Part shown: positions 9,261 through 18,024 of the stretch, piece by piece | How the letters are laid out: each line of letters begins with the position of its first letter | Numbering within the stretch: the first letter of the stretch is position 1 | Source: Deltaproteobacteria bacterium GWA2_38_16 | GTDB taxonomy: Bacteria; Bdellovibrionota; JACOXK01; 2-02-FULL-40-11 | Direction: 5' to 3' | DNA length: 64,000 nt | Assembly: GCA_001797335.1 (NCBI GenBank) | Contig: MGPE01000015.1 | Span: 79,419 to 143,418 of the forward strand | Notes under the pieces: model-generated | Seen by the model: the letters and a program-made list of their open reading frames with translations, nothing else | What the model was told of the DNA's origin: nothing | The model's database searches: none | Program-made: the position numbers and the translations under genes

Positions 9261-10481
9261 TTAAATGTGTAATCCTTCGTAAAGGAACTTTTCTTTATCT
9301 TGAAAACGATTGGGATGCAAGGATGTAGCATTAATCGTTTGGTAATGTCCATCTAAAATAAGTTCTGCCATGGAAAGCCCAACCCCATAAGACTGCATAG
9401 CCCCCCGCCCTGTAAAGGAATGGGCTTCATAAATAGAATAGGTTTTATCGACGCATCCCATGATCCCACTTAAATCGGGCGTTACAGAATAAAGTCCTGC
9501 CCATCCCGTTCGATGTTTTAAGGCCTGTGCTTTACTCATGCGGTGAGCCAAACGTGGCCAAATTTCTGTTTCAAAAAATAAATCCCCATCATATTTAAAA
9601 TTATATCCTGAAGACTCATGCGGAGTCGCGTAGCCTGCTAAAATATGATCTGCCTCGGCATGAAAATAAACACCACTCGTATCTACAATCATTCCATAAG
9701 AAGAAAGATTCAGTTCATGACAATCAAAAATACTAATTTGACGTCGAATAGGTTTACAATCCAAAGCATGCCCATAGAGCTTGGCTAATTTTACTGCCCA
9801 GGAACCGGCTGCATTCACCAAGAGTTGAGTACTTATTTTGATTTTAGGATAATCTGTGGGCATCTCTTTTCCACTTAAGATGTGAAAGACGTCCTCTTTT
9901 GTAACCTGATCATAGACAATCTCTAAAGAATGATCCCCCTTCTTCATGATTTCTTTCACAAAAGCTCTATCAATAAACACCACTCCAGCTTCTTTGGCCT
10001 GACTTCTAAAGAATTGCTTTAAAAGATTAGGATTAAAAATCCCATCTTTGGGTGAAAACGTGGCTCCTTCAATATCTTCAGTTCGATCAATAAAGGGAAA
10101 CCGCCTTGAAACTTCTTTGGGAGAGAGCTCTTCGATTTCGAGATGTTGGCATTTAAAATCTACCACATGGCTTTGATAGGTCTGCCACCCTTTTTTATCG
10201 TAAAGCCACAAATATCCTTTTTGCCTAAATCCAAATAAAGAGGGATTCGACGCTAAAAATTCAATCGTACTTTTTGAAAGCTCAATATTAATGTCGTGGC
10301 ACCATTCCATTCGGGCACCACCTGCATTCAGTTCAGAAGCAGAGTAAGTACCCTCAAAGTCTAAATCTAAAAGTGCAATCTTTATATTTTTCTTCGATTT
10401 TTTTTGAGTCAGATGATAGGCAATACTGCTTCCAATAAGCCCCGCCCCAACAATCACGATATCAAACTTTTGAGAAGTCAT
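9261..10481 (-). CDS. FAD-dependent oxidoreductase, DAO family
   Basis: The N-terminal dinucleotide site VIVGAGLIGSSIAYHL and the C-terminal GRGAMQSYGVGLSMAELIL identify a D-amino-acid/sarcosine/glycine oxidase-like flavoprotein (~406 residues). The substrate cannot be read from the sequence. The track start at 10502 is a TTG inside a long hairpin; the ATG at 10481 is preferred. It is divergent from nuoB, with the hairpin filling the shared intergenic space, and lies 17 bp upstream of efp on the same strand. Confidence 0.82.
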   Translation of the reverse strand: MTSQKFDIVIVGAGLIGSSIAYHLTQKKSKKNIKIALLDLDFEGTYSASELNAGGARMEWCHDINIELSKSTIEFLASNPSLFGFRQKGYLWLYDKKGWQTYQSHVVDFKCQHLEIEELSPKEVSRRFPFIDRTEDIEGATFSPKDGIFNPNLLKQFFRSQAKEAGVVFIDRAFVKEIMKKGDHSLEIVYDQVTKEDVFHILSGKEMPTDYPKIKISTQLLVNAAGSWAVKLAKLYGHALDCKPIRRQISIFDCHELNLSSYGMIVDTSGVYFHAEADHILAGYATPHESSGYNFKYDGDLFFETEIWPRLAHRMSKAQALKHRTGWAGLYSVTPDLSGIMGCVDKTYSIYEAHSFTGRGAMQSYGVGLSMAELILDGHYQTINATSLHPNRFQDKEKFLYEGLHI

Positions 10482-10491
10482 TTTCTTTTTA

Positions 10492-10539
10492 CGATGTAGC
10501 AAAATTCTCTTGATTTAACAAGATGAGATTGCTACATCG
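10492..10539. promoter_or_regulatory. long inverted repeat between divergent genes
   Basis: Arms CGATGTAGCAA and TTGCTACATCG enclose a second pair TCTTG/CAAGA around loop ATTTAA, giving a 48-bp near-palindrome that occupies almost the whole gap between the oxidoreductase ATG and nuoB. It could be an operator or a transcript hairpin. Confidence 0.55.
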
Positions 10540-10547
10540 AAAGAGAG

Positions 10548-11021
10548 ATGACAAGTCCTTTAGAAGATATTCTAAGCCAAAACGTTTTAATTACCACAGT
10601 GGACAAAGTAGCCAATTGGGCTCGTGAATCAGCCTTGTGGCCATTCACCTTTGGACTTGCCTGCTGCGCCATTGAAATGATGGCGGTTGGATCTCCTCGA
10701 TATGACTTAGATCGATTTGGAGCGGGCGTGTTTAGAGCTACCCCACGTCAAGCCGATCTCATGATTGTGGCAGGAACCGTTACATTAAAAATGGCCGAAT
10801 GTATTAAACGCCTGTATGACCAAATGGCTGAACCCCGGTATGTGATTTCCATGGGAAGCTGTGCCACGCATGGAGGACCTTACTGGCAATATGGATACCA
10901 TGTTCTAAAAGGGGTCGACCGCGTCATTCCGGTAGATATCTATACCCCAGGGTGCCCTCCCAGACCGGAAGCATTGATTGAGGGCATTTTAAAACTACAA
11001 GAAAAAATTAGAACGGCATAA
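10548..11021 (+). CDS. nuoB: NADH-quinone oxidoreductase subunit B
   Basis: Carries the N2 cluster, the last Fe-S centre before quinone in complex I. The four ligands are visible: adjacent cysteines in LACCAIEMM (~39-40), one in GSCATHGG and one in [10 protein letters not shown]. Length (157) and ending are normal. It is the first gene of a tight run nuoB-nuoC-nuoD-nuoI plus a CCG-domain Fe-S protein, with gaps or overlaps of 0-4 bp. nuoA is missing upstream, where the divergent oxidoreductase lies. A second NuoB-like protein is encoded at 20.3 kb. Confidence 0.95.
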   Translation: MTSPLEDILSQNVLITTVDKVANWARESALWPFTFGLACCAIEMMAVGSPRYDLDRFGAGVFRATPRQADLMIVAGTVTLKMAECIKRLYDQMAEPRYVISMGSCATHGGPYWQYGYHVLKGVDRVIPVDIYTPGCPPRPEALIEGILKLQEKIRTA

Positions 11022-11024
11022 GCG

Positions 11025-11513
11025 ATGCTTACCCCCACCATTCATGAAAAACTAACACAAAAATTTGAAAACGCTATTTTGCCATTGAAAGAACTTCCTC
11101 CGGGATCTCACTCAGATCCTTTTATTGCGGTTAACTCCTCCAAACTGCATTCTGTGTTAAAATATTTAAAAGAAGATTCTGATCTTTTATTTGATAATCT
11201 AATTTGTATCAGCGGAGTAGATTATCCAGACCGTATTGAAGTAGTGTATCATCTTTTTTCGTATAAACACCTTCATAAAGTCGTCATCAAATCCCTGCTT
11301 TCCGACAAAACAAAACCTGTTTTAGAAAGCACCTGTGATCTTTGGAAAGCAGCCAACTGGCTTGAGCGAGAAGTGTTTGACATTATGGGTGTGCATTTTA
11401 ATAACCACCCAGACTTAAGAAGAATTTTACTTCCCGAGGATTGGGAAGGCCATCCTTTAAGAAAAGATTATAAAACACAGGAATTTTGGCATGGAATTAA
11501 GGTAGGAATGTAA
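11025..11513 (+). CDS. nuoC: NADH-quinone oxidoreductase subunit C
   Basis: The 30-kDa subunit of the peripheral arm. The diagnostic C-terminal stretch is present: REVFDIMGVHFNNHPDLRR, then LLPEDWEGHPLRKDY. It is separate from NuoD, unlike the E. coli NuoCD fusion. The stop codon overlaps the nuoD start by one base. Confidence 0.94.
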   Translation: MLTPTIHEKLTQKFENAILPLKELPPGSHSDPFIAVNSSKLHSVLKYLKEDSDLLFDNLICISGVDYPDRIEVVYHLFSYKHLHKVVIKSLLSDKTKPVLESTCDLWKAANWLEREVFDIMGVHFNNHPDLRRILLPEDWEGHPLRKDYKTQEFWHGIKVGM

Positions 11514-12628
11514 TGGCTGAACTACAAACACAAGAACTCACCATTAACATGGGCCCACAACATCCCTCCACACATGGGGTACTGCGCATAGAACTCGTCA
11601 CTGATGGTGAAATCTGTGTCAAAGCCATTCCCCACATTGGATATCTGCATCGATGTTTTGAAAAACATGCCGAAAATGTGGATTACATGGGAGTTATGCC
11701 CTTTGTTGATCGGCTAGATTATGTTGCTTCCATGAATAATGACATGACCTATGCCATGACCGTTGAAAAACTCTTAGGAGTCGAAGTCCCAAAACGTGCA
11801 GAATATATTCGGGTCATCATGGTGGAACTCAATCGCATTGCCAGTCACCTGTTGGCCGTTGGAACCTACGGATTAGATATTGGGACTTTTACTCCTTTTA
11901 TGTGGGCTTTTAGAGATCGGGAGAAAATCTTAGATATTTTTGAAATGGCTTCGGGTGCGAGACTTCTTTATAATTATTTGTGGATCGGCGGCGTTTGGAT
12001 GGATCTAACCCCCGGGATCGAAGAAAAAATTCAAGAATTTTGCGACTATTTTGAACCTAAAATAGACGAACTTGATACTATTTTATCCTACAATCAAATT
12101 TTTATTAACCGAACCAAAAATGTAGGGGTCATTCCTTTAGATTTGGCCATTAGCTACGGTCTCACAGGCCCCAATTTAAGAGGTTCTGGACTCAAATGGG
12201 ATTTAAGAAAAAATGAACCTTATTCTATTTATCCAGAACTTGAATTTGATATTCCTGTGGGCACTGGAGAACAAGGCACCGTTGGAGATTGTTGGGATCG
12301 ATACATGGTTCGCATGCGAGAAATGCGAGAAAGTTTAAAAATAGTTCGACAGGCATTAAAGAAAATTCCCGAAGGACCTTTTCGAGCCAAAATGCAACGC
12401 GTTAAACCCGCTCCCGGAGAATCCTATGTCAGAACAGAAAATCCCAGAGGAGAATTGGGTTTTTATATTGTGAGCGACGGAGGATTAAAGCCCTATCGCG
12501 TAAAAGGAAAATCTTCCTGCTTTACTTCCATTAGCTGTTTAGATGACCTTTGTCACGGAGCCATGATTGCCGATGTGGTGGCCATCATTGGAAGCCTTGA
12601 TATTGTGCTAGGAGAAGTGGACCGATAA
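11513..12628 (+). CDS. nuoD: NADH-quinone oxidoreductase subunit D
   Basis: The 49-kDa subunit, related to the large subunit of NiFe hydrogenases, which forms most of the quinone cavity with NuoB and NuoH. N-terminal MGPQHPSTHGVLR, GYLHRCFEKHAEN and C-terminal DGGLKPYRVKGKSSCFTS and EVDR are all typical. As in all NuoD, the nickel-binding CxxC pairs of hydrogenases are absent. Its 371 residues lack only the extended N-terminus seen in some homologues. Confidence 0.95.
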   Translation: MAELQTQELTINMGPQHPSTHGVLRIELVTDGEICVKAIPHIGYLHRCFEKHAENVDYMGVMPFVDRLDYVASMNNDMTYAMTVEKLLGVEVPKRAEYIRVIMVELNRIASHLLAVGTYGLDIGTFTPFMWAFRDREKILDIFEMASGARLLYNYLWIGGVWMDLTPGIEEKIQEFCDYFEPKIDELDTILSYNQIFINRTKNVGVIPLDLAISYGLTGPNLRGSGLKWDLRKNEPYSIYPELEFDIPVGTGEQGTVGDCWDRYMVRMREMRESLKIVRQALKKIPEGPFRAKMQRVKPAPGESYVRTENPRGELGFYIVSDGGLKPYRVKGKSSCFTSISCLDDLCHGAMIADVVAIIGSLDIVLGEVDR

Positions 12629-13108
12629 ATGAAATCCTATTTTTTAGATATTTATACCGGGCTACTCTCTATCTTTAAAGGAATGCTCCTCACCTTAAAA
12701 GTAGCATTCCAACGAAAAGCAACTATTCAATACCCTTTTGTAAAACGAGAGCTTCCTTCTCGCACGCGAGGCCGCCTGAACTGTAATATTAAAGATTGTA
12801 TTGGGTGTAAACTCTGTGCAGTGGCTTGTCCTGTCGATTGTATTTATATTACAACTGTAAAACGCGAGCCTCCGGAAGAAATCCCTTTAACCTCTCCAGA
12901 ATCGGGCGCTAAGCAACGAAAATTTCATCTCCCACAATTTGATATTAATTTTACTCTGTGCTGTTGGTGTGGCCTTTGTACGGTGGTCTGTCCCACAGAG
13001 TGCCTCACGATGACCAAAGAATATGAATTTTCGGTTACCAACCAAAAAGAACTTGTCTGGCAATTCGGAGACAATCAAAGAGTAGGACCTAAAGAAAGCA
13101 CATCATGA
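12629..13108 (+). CDS. nuoI: NuoI-like 2[4Fe-4S] subunit
   Basis: Two ferredoxin motifs, CIGCKLCAVACPVDCI (~52-67) and CCWCGLCTVVCPTECLTM (~110-127), plus the NuoI N-terminal amphipathic helix and the basic R(E)LPSRTRGR segment. It would carry clusters N6a/N6b between the NADH module and NuoB. It starts one base after the nuoD stop and overlaps the next gene by 4 bp. In canonical operons nuoH precedes nuoI; here it is absent. Confidence 0.9.
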   Translation: MKSYFLDIYTGLLSIFKGMLLTLKVAFQRKATIQYPFVKRELPSRTRGRLNCNIKDCIGCKLCAVACPVDCIYITTVKREPPEEIPLTSPESGAKQRKFHLPQFDINFTLCCWCGLCTVVCPTECLTMTKEYEFSVTNQKELVWQFGDNQRVGPKESTS

Positions 13109-15012
13109 CACTTCGTTCCCTTTTGGTATTGTTTATCACCATCGGTGGATTAAGCTTAGGATTTTCTTTTTACTATCGTCTTTATCGATATCTTCGTCTG
13201 GGAAAAAATGAAAACCGCTTTGACCATCTTCTAGAGAGAAGCAAGATATTTTTCATTAACGTCATCGGCCAGAAAAAAATGTTTAAAGATAAAAAACCAG
13301 GGCTTGGGCATGCCTTTGTTTTTTGGGGATTTTGCATCATTACAATTGGCACTCTTGAAATGATTTTAAATGGTATTGTTCCTTCTTTTTCTTTGGAATT
13401 TATTGGACATGTCCCCTACCTCATCTTTTTTTATCTTCAAAATATTTTTTATATTTTGGTTCTTTTAAGCATTGCCTTCTTCTTCTATCGACGACTCGTC
13501 ATCAAACCCAAACGGATGGAAGTTTTAAGTACACATTCTGCTTGGGATGCTTATTTTATTTTAAGCCTCATTAGTATTTTAATGATCACGGCTATCCTTT
13601 ATAATGCGTTTTCAAATTTTTATATTCGAGAACTCTCTTGGTGGATCCACCTTCTTACTGTTTTAGGATTTTTTTGCTATCTCCCTTTTTCAAAACACTT
13701 GCATGTGGTGGCTGCTGCTCCAAATGTTTTTTTTACAACACTCACTCCTCGAGGCAGACTTAAAAAAATAGACTTAACCGATGAAACCCAAACCAGTTTT
13801 GGGGTCAATAAATTAGAAGATTTTACTTGGAAGCAGCTTCTAGATTCTTATGCCTGTACCGAATGTGGGCGGTGCAATGAATTTTGCCCAACGTATAATA
13901 CGGGGAAACCTCTAAAGCCCAGAAGCCTAATTGTCGATCTTCGTCATCATTTGGAAGCAAAGGGATATTCACTCCGTCATCCTGAGCGAAGCGAAGGATC
14001 TTCCCCCACTAAGATGATTGGAGAGATTTTCTCAGAAGATCTTATTTGGGATTGTACGACCTGTGGCGCTTGTATAGAAGCGTGTCCTGTCTTTATTGAA
14101 CACGTTGAAAAAATTGTCGACATGCGAAGAAATTTAGTCCTGATGCAAGGAAAAATGGAGCCCGAAGCCCAGAAAGTATTTACCAATTTTGAAAATTATT
14201 CAAACCCGTGGGGACTCCCACAATCAAGCCGAGGCGATTGGGCCAAAGAACTGGGCATAAAAACTTTGTCCGAGAACCCTAACGTCGAATATCTCTTTTA
14301 TGTAGGCTGCGCAGGATCTTATGACGCTCGCGCAAAAAAAGTAAGTATGGCTTTTGCCAAACTCCTTTTAAAAGCCAATGTTAACTTTGGGATTTTAGGA
14401 AGCGAAGAAAGATGCAATGGAGAATCCTGCCGGCGCATGGGAAATGAATACCTAGGGCAACAACTTATTTCTGAGAATATAAAAACACTTCAAAAATATA
14501 GTGTGAAAAAAATCTTAGCCACCTGCCCTCATTGCTTTAATACCCTTAAAAATGAATACCCGGATTTTGGTGCCAACTTTGAAGTCACAAATCACACTGA
14601 ATTTCTCATGAAACTCATACAAGAAGGAAAATTAAAGGTTCAAAAAGAAGTGCTTCAAAAAATCACCTATCACGATTCTTGTTATTTGGGGCGATATAAT
14701 GAAATTTATGACTCTCCCAGAAATATTTTAAAATCAATTGCTAGTGACACAAACGTCATCGAAATGAAACGAATAAAGTCTCAGGGCTTTTGCTGTGGCG
14801 CTGGGGGTGGTCGCATGTGGCTTGAAGAAAAAAGAGGCGATCGCATTAATGTAAATCGTGTTGAAGAAGCCTTAGGTACAGGAGCCAACGTCATTGCTTC
14901 TGCCTGCCCCTTTTGCCTCACCATGGTGGAAGATGGTTTAAAAGCCAAAAATCAAGAAACCACGATCCACGCCCAAGACATCGCCGAAATCTTAGCTGCT
15001 GCGGTTGTATAA
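13105..15012 (+). CDS. membrane Fe-S oxidoreductase with CCG domains (EMO/FadF-like)
   Basis: Residues 1-~215 contain five or six membrane segments with conserved histidines, resembling a NarI/HdrE-like haem-b domain. Next come two [4Fe-4S] motifs, CTECGRCNEFCP and CTTCGACIEACP, then two CCG (cysteine-rich) domains with GFCCGAGGGRMW and ASACPFCLTM. This architecture matches HdrD-like proteins, FadF of Bacillus and ETF:(methyl)menaquinone oxidoreductases. Such proteins pass electrons from acyl-CoA dehydrogenases through ETF to menaquinone, which fits the fad operon at 2.7-7.7 kb. Residues ~291-299 (HPERSEGSS) come from an in-frame interspersed repeat between the two ferredoxin motifs. The 3' end overlaps the convergent SCO1 gene by 21 bp. 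Confidence 0.87.
   Translation: MTLRSLLVLFITIGGLSLGFSFYYRLYRYLRLGKNENRFDHLLERSKIFFINVIGQKKMFKDKKPGLGHAFVFWGFCIITIGTLEMILNGIVPSFSLEFIGHVPYLIFFYLQNIFYILVLLSIAFFFYRRLVIKPKRMEVLSTHSAWDAYFILSLISILMITAILYNAFSNFYIRELSWWIHLLTVLGFFCYLPFSKHLHVVAAAPNVFFTTLTPRGRLKKIDLTDETQTSFGVNKLEDFTWKQLLDSYACTECGRCNEFCPTYNTGKPLKPRSLIVDLRHHLEAKGYSLRHPERSEGSSPTKMIGEIFSEDLIWDCTTCGACIEACPVFIEHVEKIVDMRRNLVLMQGKMEPEAQKVFTNFENYSNPWGLPQSSRGDWAKELGIKTLSENPNVEYLFYVGCAGSYDARAKKVSMAFAKLLLKANVNFGILGSEERCNGESCRRMGNEYLGQQLISENIKTLQKYSVKKILATCPHCFNTLKNEYPDFGANFEVTNHTEFLMKLIQEGKLKVQKEVLQKITYHDSCYLGRYNEIYDSPRNILKSIASDTNVIEMKRIKSQGFCCGAGGGRMWLEEKRGDRINVNRVEEALGTGANVIASACPFCLTMVEDGLKAKNQETTIHAQDIAEILAAAVV
13975..14002 (+). repeat. interspersed repeat in frame inside the CCG-domain gene
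   Basis: CGTCATCCTGAGCGAAGCGA followed by AGGATCTT, the same unit as at 243 and 32756. It encodes RHPERSEGSS between the two [4Fe-4S] motifs without breaking the frame. Confidence 0.85.
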
Positions 15013-15744
15013 ATTGATTCTAAAAACAATAAAAGTCAATGCGGCTATAAATCCGAAAAGAAAAAAGAGAAAAATATAAGAAGTCCATGTCTCTGGAGGC
15101 TTATTTCCCTGTGCTCTCTCTAATGCCCTTTTTAATTTTTTAATAGAATAACTGGTTCCATACAGATAAGAAGAAACTTTATGGTCTTTACCTAAAATAA
15201 TAATTAAATTGGGATGGGCAAAACCGCCTTCTTCTAAAGTCATAAACTTAAAATCAAGCGCATTTAAAAAAGGAAATAGATTTTCTTTTGTTGCACCAAC
15301 CACTTTCCAAAAAAAAGGAAGCTTTTCTTTTCCTTGAAAGGCTTTTAATGTTTTAGGCGTATCAGCCACATCAAAAGAAAGACTTATTACCCCATATTGT
15401 TTTTCAAATTCTGGGATATTTAAAATCACTTCTTTTAAACTTTGGGTAATAATGGGGCAGGTATAATAACACTGCGTAAAAATAGGACTGATGACCACAG
15501 GTTTCCCTAAAAAAGCGTCCAAACGAACACTCTGTCCTCTTTCATCAAAAAAAAGGGTATTGGGTACTTTTTGTCCAATGGTTTTACTCTCATCCGGAGG
15601 TAAAATAACAGTATCCGACATCGCCTTCATCGGAAAAAAGAGCACCATAAAAATAAAGAAAAAACAGATCCCCCGGTCAAGCCGTGGGATGACAGTCTTA
15701 TGGTGTAGGCAAAGGGCTTTGAGGCGTAAAACCAGCGGATCCAT
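14992..15744 (-). CDS. SCO1/SenC-type copper chaperone
   Basis: A periplasmic, membrane-anchored thioredoxin-fold protein that delivers copper to the CuA or CuB site of cytochrome oxidase. The copper-binding CxxxC lies in FTQCYYTCPIIT, and the distal His is in GGFAHPNLII. A second hydrophobic span near the C-terminus (FLFGFIAALTFIVF) may be an extra anchor. The start is uncertain. ATG codons at 15789, 15744 and 15648 are possible, and an interspersed repeat (15667-15695, encoding TVIPRLDRGI) lies between the last two. Only the 15648 start avoids the overlap with the oxidase gene, but it leaves a very short signal. It is last in the ba3 oxidase cluster. Confidence 0.88.
   Translation of the reverse strand: MDPLVLRLKALCLHHKTVIPRLDRGICFFFIFMVLFFPMKAMSDTVILPPDESKTIGQKVPNTLFFDERGQSVRLDAFLGKPVVISPIFTQCYYTCPIITQSLKEVILNIPEFEKQYGVISLSFDVADTPKTLKAFQGKEKLPFFWKVVGATKENLFPFLNALDFKFMTLEEGGFAHPNLIIILGKDHKVSSYLYGTSYSIKKLKRALERAQGNKPPETWTSYIFLFFLFGFIAALTFIVFRINLYNRSS
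15667..15695. repeat. interspersed palindromic repeat at the 5' end of the SCO1 gene
   Basis: GATCCCCCGGTCAAGC followed by CGTGGGATGACAG, of the GGATC...GATGAC palindrome family (others at 23089, 39857, 63822). Read on the minus strand it gives the peptide VIPRLDRGI. Confidence 0.8.
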
Positions 15745-17386
15745 AAAAAGTGGCTTGAATAACATCATACAGAGGTAACCCATAGGCAATCACAATTAAA
15801 ACAATGGCAATAATAATCCAGGGTTTAAAATTTTGGACAAAAGAAATATTTTCATCGTAATAGGTTTCAGAGGTAGGAAAATACAAATGGCCTTCCATTT
15901 TCTTTTTTGAACATAAAGTAGTGATAAAAACAAAAAAGAAAAAAACCATGGAAAGAGACATAAGCCCCCCTCCCAGAACTGACATGTTGCTCCACAGCAT
16001 TCCGAGCCCACGAAATATATCAGGTTGAGAGGTCATATAAGAAATGCCTAAATTGGTTCTTCTGGGAACTCCATAAATCCCCGCCACAGACATCCCTATA
16101 GAAAACGTTAAAACTCCCACCATCCAAAGATACGGAACCCACATATTTAATTTTGGAAATTGAATTTCTTTCCCTAAAAGTCTAGCTACCATAAAAAGAC
16201 TCATCGCAATAAAACTTAAAAAAACAGGCCCTCCCACCGTCGTATGAAAATGTCCAGGAACCCAAGACGTATTATGGATAACTGAATTCATTGTATAAGA
16301 AGCATTGATGAGCCCTGTAATTCCCCCAAAACTAAAAAGAATAAGACCGGAAATAAAATAAGGGAATAACCACTGCTCGTGGTTATCTTTATTAAAGTAA
16401 GGAAGCTTTGTCCACCATCGCAATAATCCTGTCCCTCCCCTACTTTTAGCGGCATATTCTAAAGAAGCACAGAGAGTAAAAAAGGTCATAAAACTGGGAA
16501 TCGCAATTCCAAATGTCAAGACAGTATGAAACCACTTCCAGCTGGATCGAATAGCTGGATCTGTAAATTGGTGATGGAGTCCCACAGGGGCAGATAAAAT
16601 AATAAAACACATAAATACAAAACGTCCCGCAAAGTCAGAATATAATTTTCCGCCAGACACTTTGGGGAGCATCACATAAAACATGATATAGGCAGGCAAT
16701 AACCAAAAATAAACCAAGGGATGCCCAAAAAACCAAAAGAGCGTTCGAGCCAACATAACATTGACCGTAGGCACAAATCCTAAAGACCAAGGAATAAGCA
16801 TTACCAAAACTTCATACGCCAAAGGGAGGGTTGCCATGAGCCACACCAAAAAAGTACTAAAAATACCCACAATGGCTAAAGGCGTTTTTTGATTCGCATT
16901 TTCTTTTCGCCAACTTCTATACAGAGGGATCCATGCAAAAAATGCAATCCAGGATCCTATGACCAGAAGTGTGGCCCCGATATAAAATAAGGGATGCGCT
17001 TTTAAGGGAGGATAAAAGGTATATAAAACAGAGGCCTTTCCAGAAAGAATGGCATAAGAGGCCAAGAGTGTTCCCAAAACCATAAGCCCACCAGAAATCC
17101 AAGAGAACAGAAGATGGGGTGTTTTTTTAAGATAAAAAAGAATGAGTGCATGTCCAAATGCCACAGCAAAAAAAGTGGTAAATACAATGGCATTTACAAC
17201 TCCATGCAACGTTAATCCTTGATAATAATCCAGCCCTAAAAAAGAGGTCGATTGAATCACGCCTGCCCGATACAAAACCTGAATAAACCCATGATAAATA
17301 CCCAAAACCAATAATAGAATAGGAAAAAGAAGTTCTATCAAAATGAGCCGGCGAAAACTTTTTTCAATTTTCATCTTTTCCATCAT
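15698..17386 (-). CDS. ba3-type (B-family) cytochrome c oxidase subunit I
   Basis: Reduces oxygen at a haem-copper centre in the inner membrane. About 13 membrane spans are visible. Haem and copper ligands: His in LTLHGVVNA (low-spin haem), FFGHPLVYFW (CuB His with the Tyr cross-link position), GLHHQFTDP (CuB pair), and VPGHFHTTVGG (both haems). The HPLVYFW pattern and partner subunits fit the ba3/B family rather than aa3 or cbb3. The track start at 17431 is replaced by the ATG at 17386, which overlaps the subunit II stop as AAATGATG. The C-terminal tail overlaps the possible SCO1 starts. Confidence 0.93.
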   Translation of the reverse strand: MMEKMKIEKSFRRLILIELLFPILLLVLGIYHGFIQVLYRAGVIQSTSFLGLDYYQGLTLHGVVNAIVFTTFFAVAFGHALILFYLKKTPHLLFSWISGGLMVLGTLLASYAILSGKASVLYTFYPPLKAHPLFYIGATLLVIGSWIAFFAWIPLYRSWRKENANQKTPLAIVGIFSTFLVWLMATLPLAYEVLVMLIPWSLGFVPTVNVMLARTLFWFFGHPLVYFWLLPAYIMFYVMLPKVSGGKLYSDFAGRFVFMCFIILSAPVGLHHQFTDPAIRSSWKWFHTVLTFGIAIPSFMTFFTLCASLEYAAKSRGGTGLLRWWTKLPYFNKDNHEQWLFPYFISGLILFSFGGITGLINASYTMNSVIHNTSWVPGHFHTTVGGPVFLSFIAMSLFMVARLLGKEIQFPKLNMWVPYLWMVGVLTFSIGMSVAGIYGVPRRTNLGISYMTSQPDIFRGLGMLWSNMSVLGGGLMSLSMVFFFFVFITTLCSKKKMEGHLYFPTSETYYDENISFVQNFKPWIIIAIVLIVIAYGLPLYDVIQATFYGSAGFTPQSPLPTP

Positions 17387-17820
17387 TTCACCATAATTTT
17401 TGCAGACATCATCTGATGCCCCATACCGCAATACTCATGACACAAAATGGAATATTCCCCCGCTTTTAAAAATTTTTTTTGAATATAGTTTACCGTCCCA
17501 GGAACTGCCATGAGATTAACATTCGTACCTAAAATATGAAATCCATGAATGACATCTAAGCTTGTCACATAAAAATCAATTGTCGCTCCAACCGGCACCT
17601 CTACGACAGCGGGATCGAAATTCCACATACGAGCCACATATTGGATCTCATATTTATCCTCTGTGTGCTTAATCACTTTTCCTGTTTTAAAAGGTTCTAC
17701 GGAAGTAATACAAGTAGGCAATAAAATATTAAGTTCTCGCACGGCATAAATCATCCCTATAAAAAAAAGAATCAGAAGAATACTTGAACAAAAGACAATA
17801 ATTTTTTCAGCTTTCGGCAT
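17383..17820 (-). CDS. ba3-type cytochrome c oxidase subunit II (CuA)
   Basis: One N-terminal membrane helix (~8-30) followed by a cupredoxin domain with the CuA site: a His in DVIHGFHI, then CHEYCGMGHQMM near the C-terminus. At ~145 residues it is short, as in ba3 oxidases. The track start at 17868 is a TTG inside the preceding small gene; the ATG at 17820 has AGGATAGGGG upstream and is preferred. It accepts electrons from c-type cytochromes; two multihaem candidates are encoded just upstream. Confidence 0.93.
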   Translation of the reverse strand: MPKAEKIIVFCSSILLILFFIGMIYAVRELNILLPTCITSVEPFKTGKVIKHTEDKYEIQYVARMWNFDPAVVEVPVGATIDFYVTSLDVIHGFHILGTNVNLMAVPGTVNYIQKKFLKAGEYSILCHEYCGMGHQMMSAKIMVK

Positions 17821-17828
17821 CGAAACCC

Positions 17829-17948
17829 CTATCCTCGGAAAGCCATAATGCGATACAACACGCACCAAACAACGACGTAAATAGCTACTAAAACAAAAAA
17901 AGAAGCAATCGCCCCTTTTGGAAAGAATTTGTTGTTATTGTTGATCAC
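17829..17948 (-). CDS. ba3 oxidase subunit IIa-like small membrane protein
   Basis: Too short for the ORF track. A GTG-initiated 39-residue frame, with N-terminal MINNNNKFFPKGAIASF, one membrane helix, and an ending VLYRIMAFRG. From memory, the PKGA...FxRG pattern closely resembles the 34-residue subunit IIa of the Thermus ba3 oxidase, which also sits just before the subunit II gene. It ends 8 bp before the subunit II ATG. A candidate extended -10 (TGCTATGGT) places the transcript start at the GTG, so the mRNA may be leaderless. Confidence 0.75.
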   Translation of the reverse strand: MINNNNKFFPKGAIASFFVLVAIYVVVWCVLYRIMAFRG

Positions 17949-17984
17949 GAACGCACCATAGCACTCATGAAGAATATTTCTTAA

Positions 17985-17996
17985 TGACTTAAGTCA
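17985..17996. promoter_or_regulatory. CRP/FNR-type palindrome upstream of the oxidase operon
   Basis: Perfect TGACTTAAGTCA (TGA-N6-TCA). Its centre is ~42 bp upstream of the inferred transcript start at the subunit IIa GTG, the classical class II activator position. Confidence 0.55.
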
Positions 17997-18024
17997 GCTT
18001 TCTACCGAAAATAGTGGAAGGATG

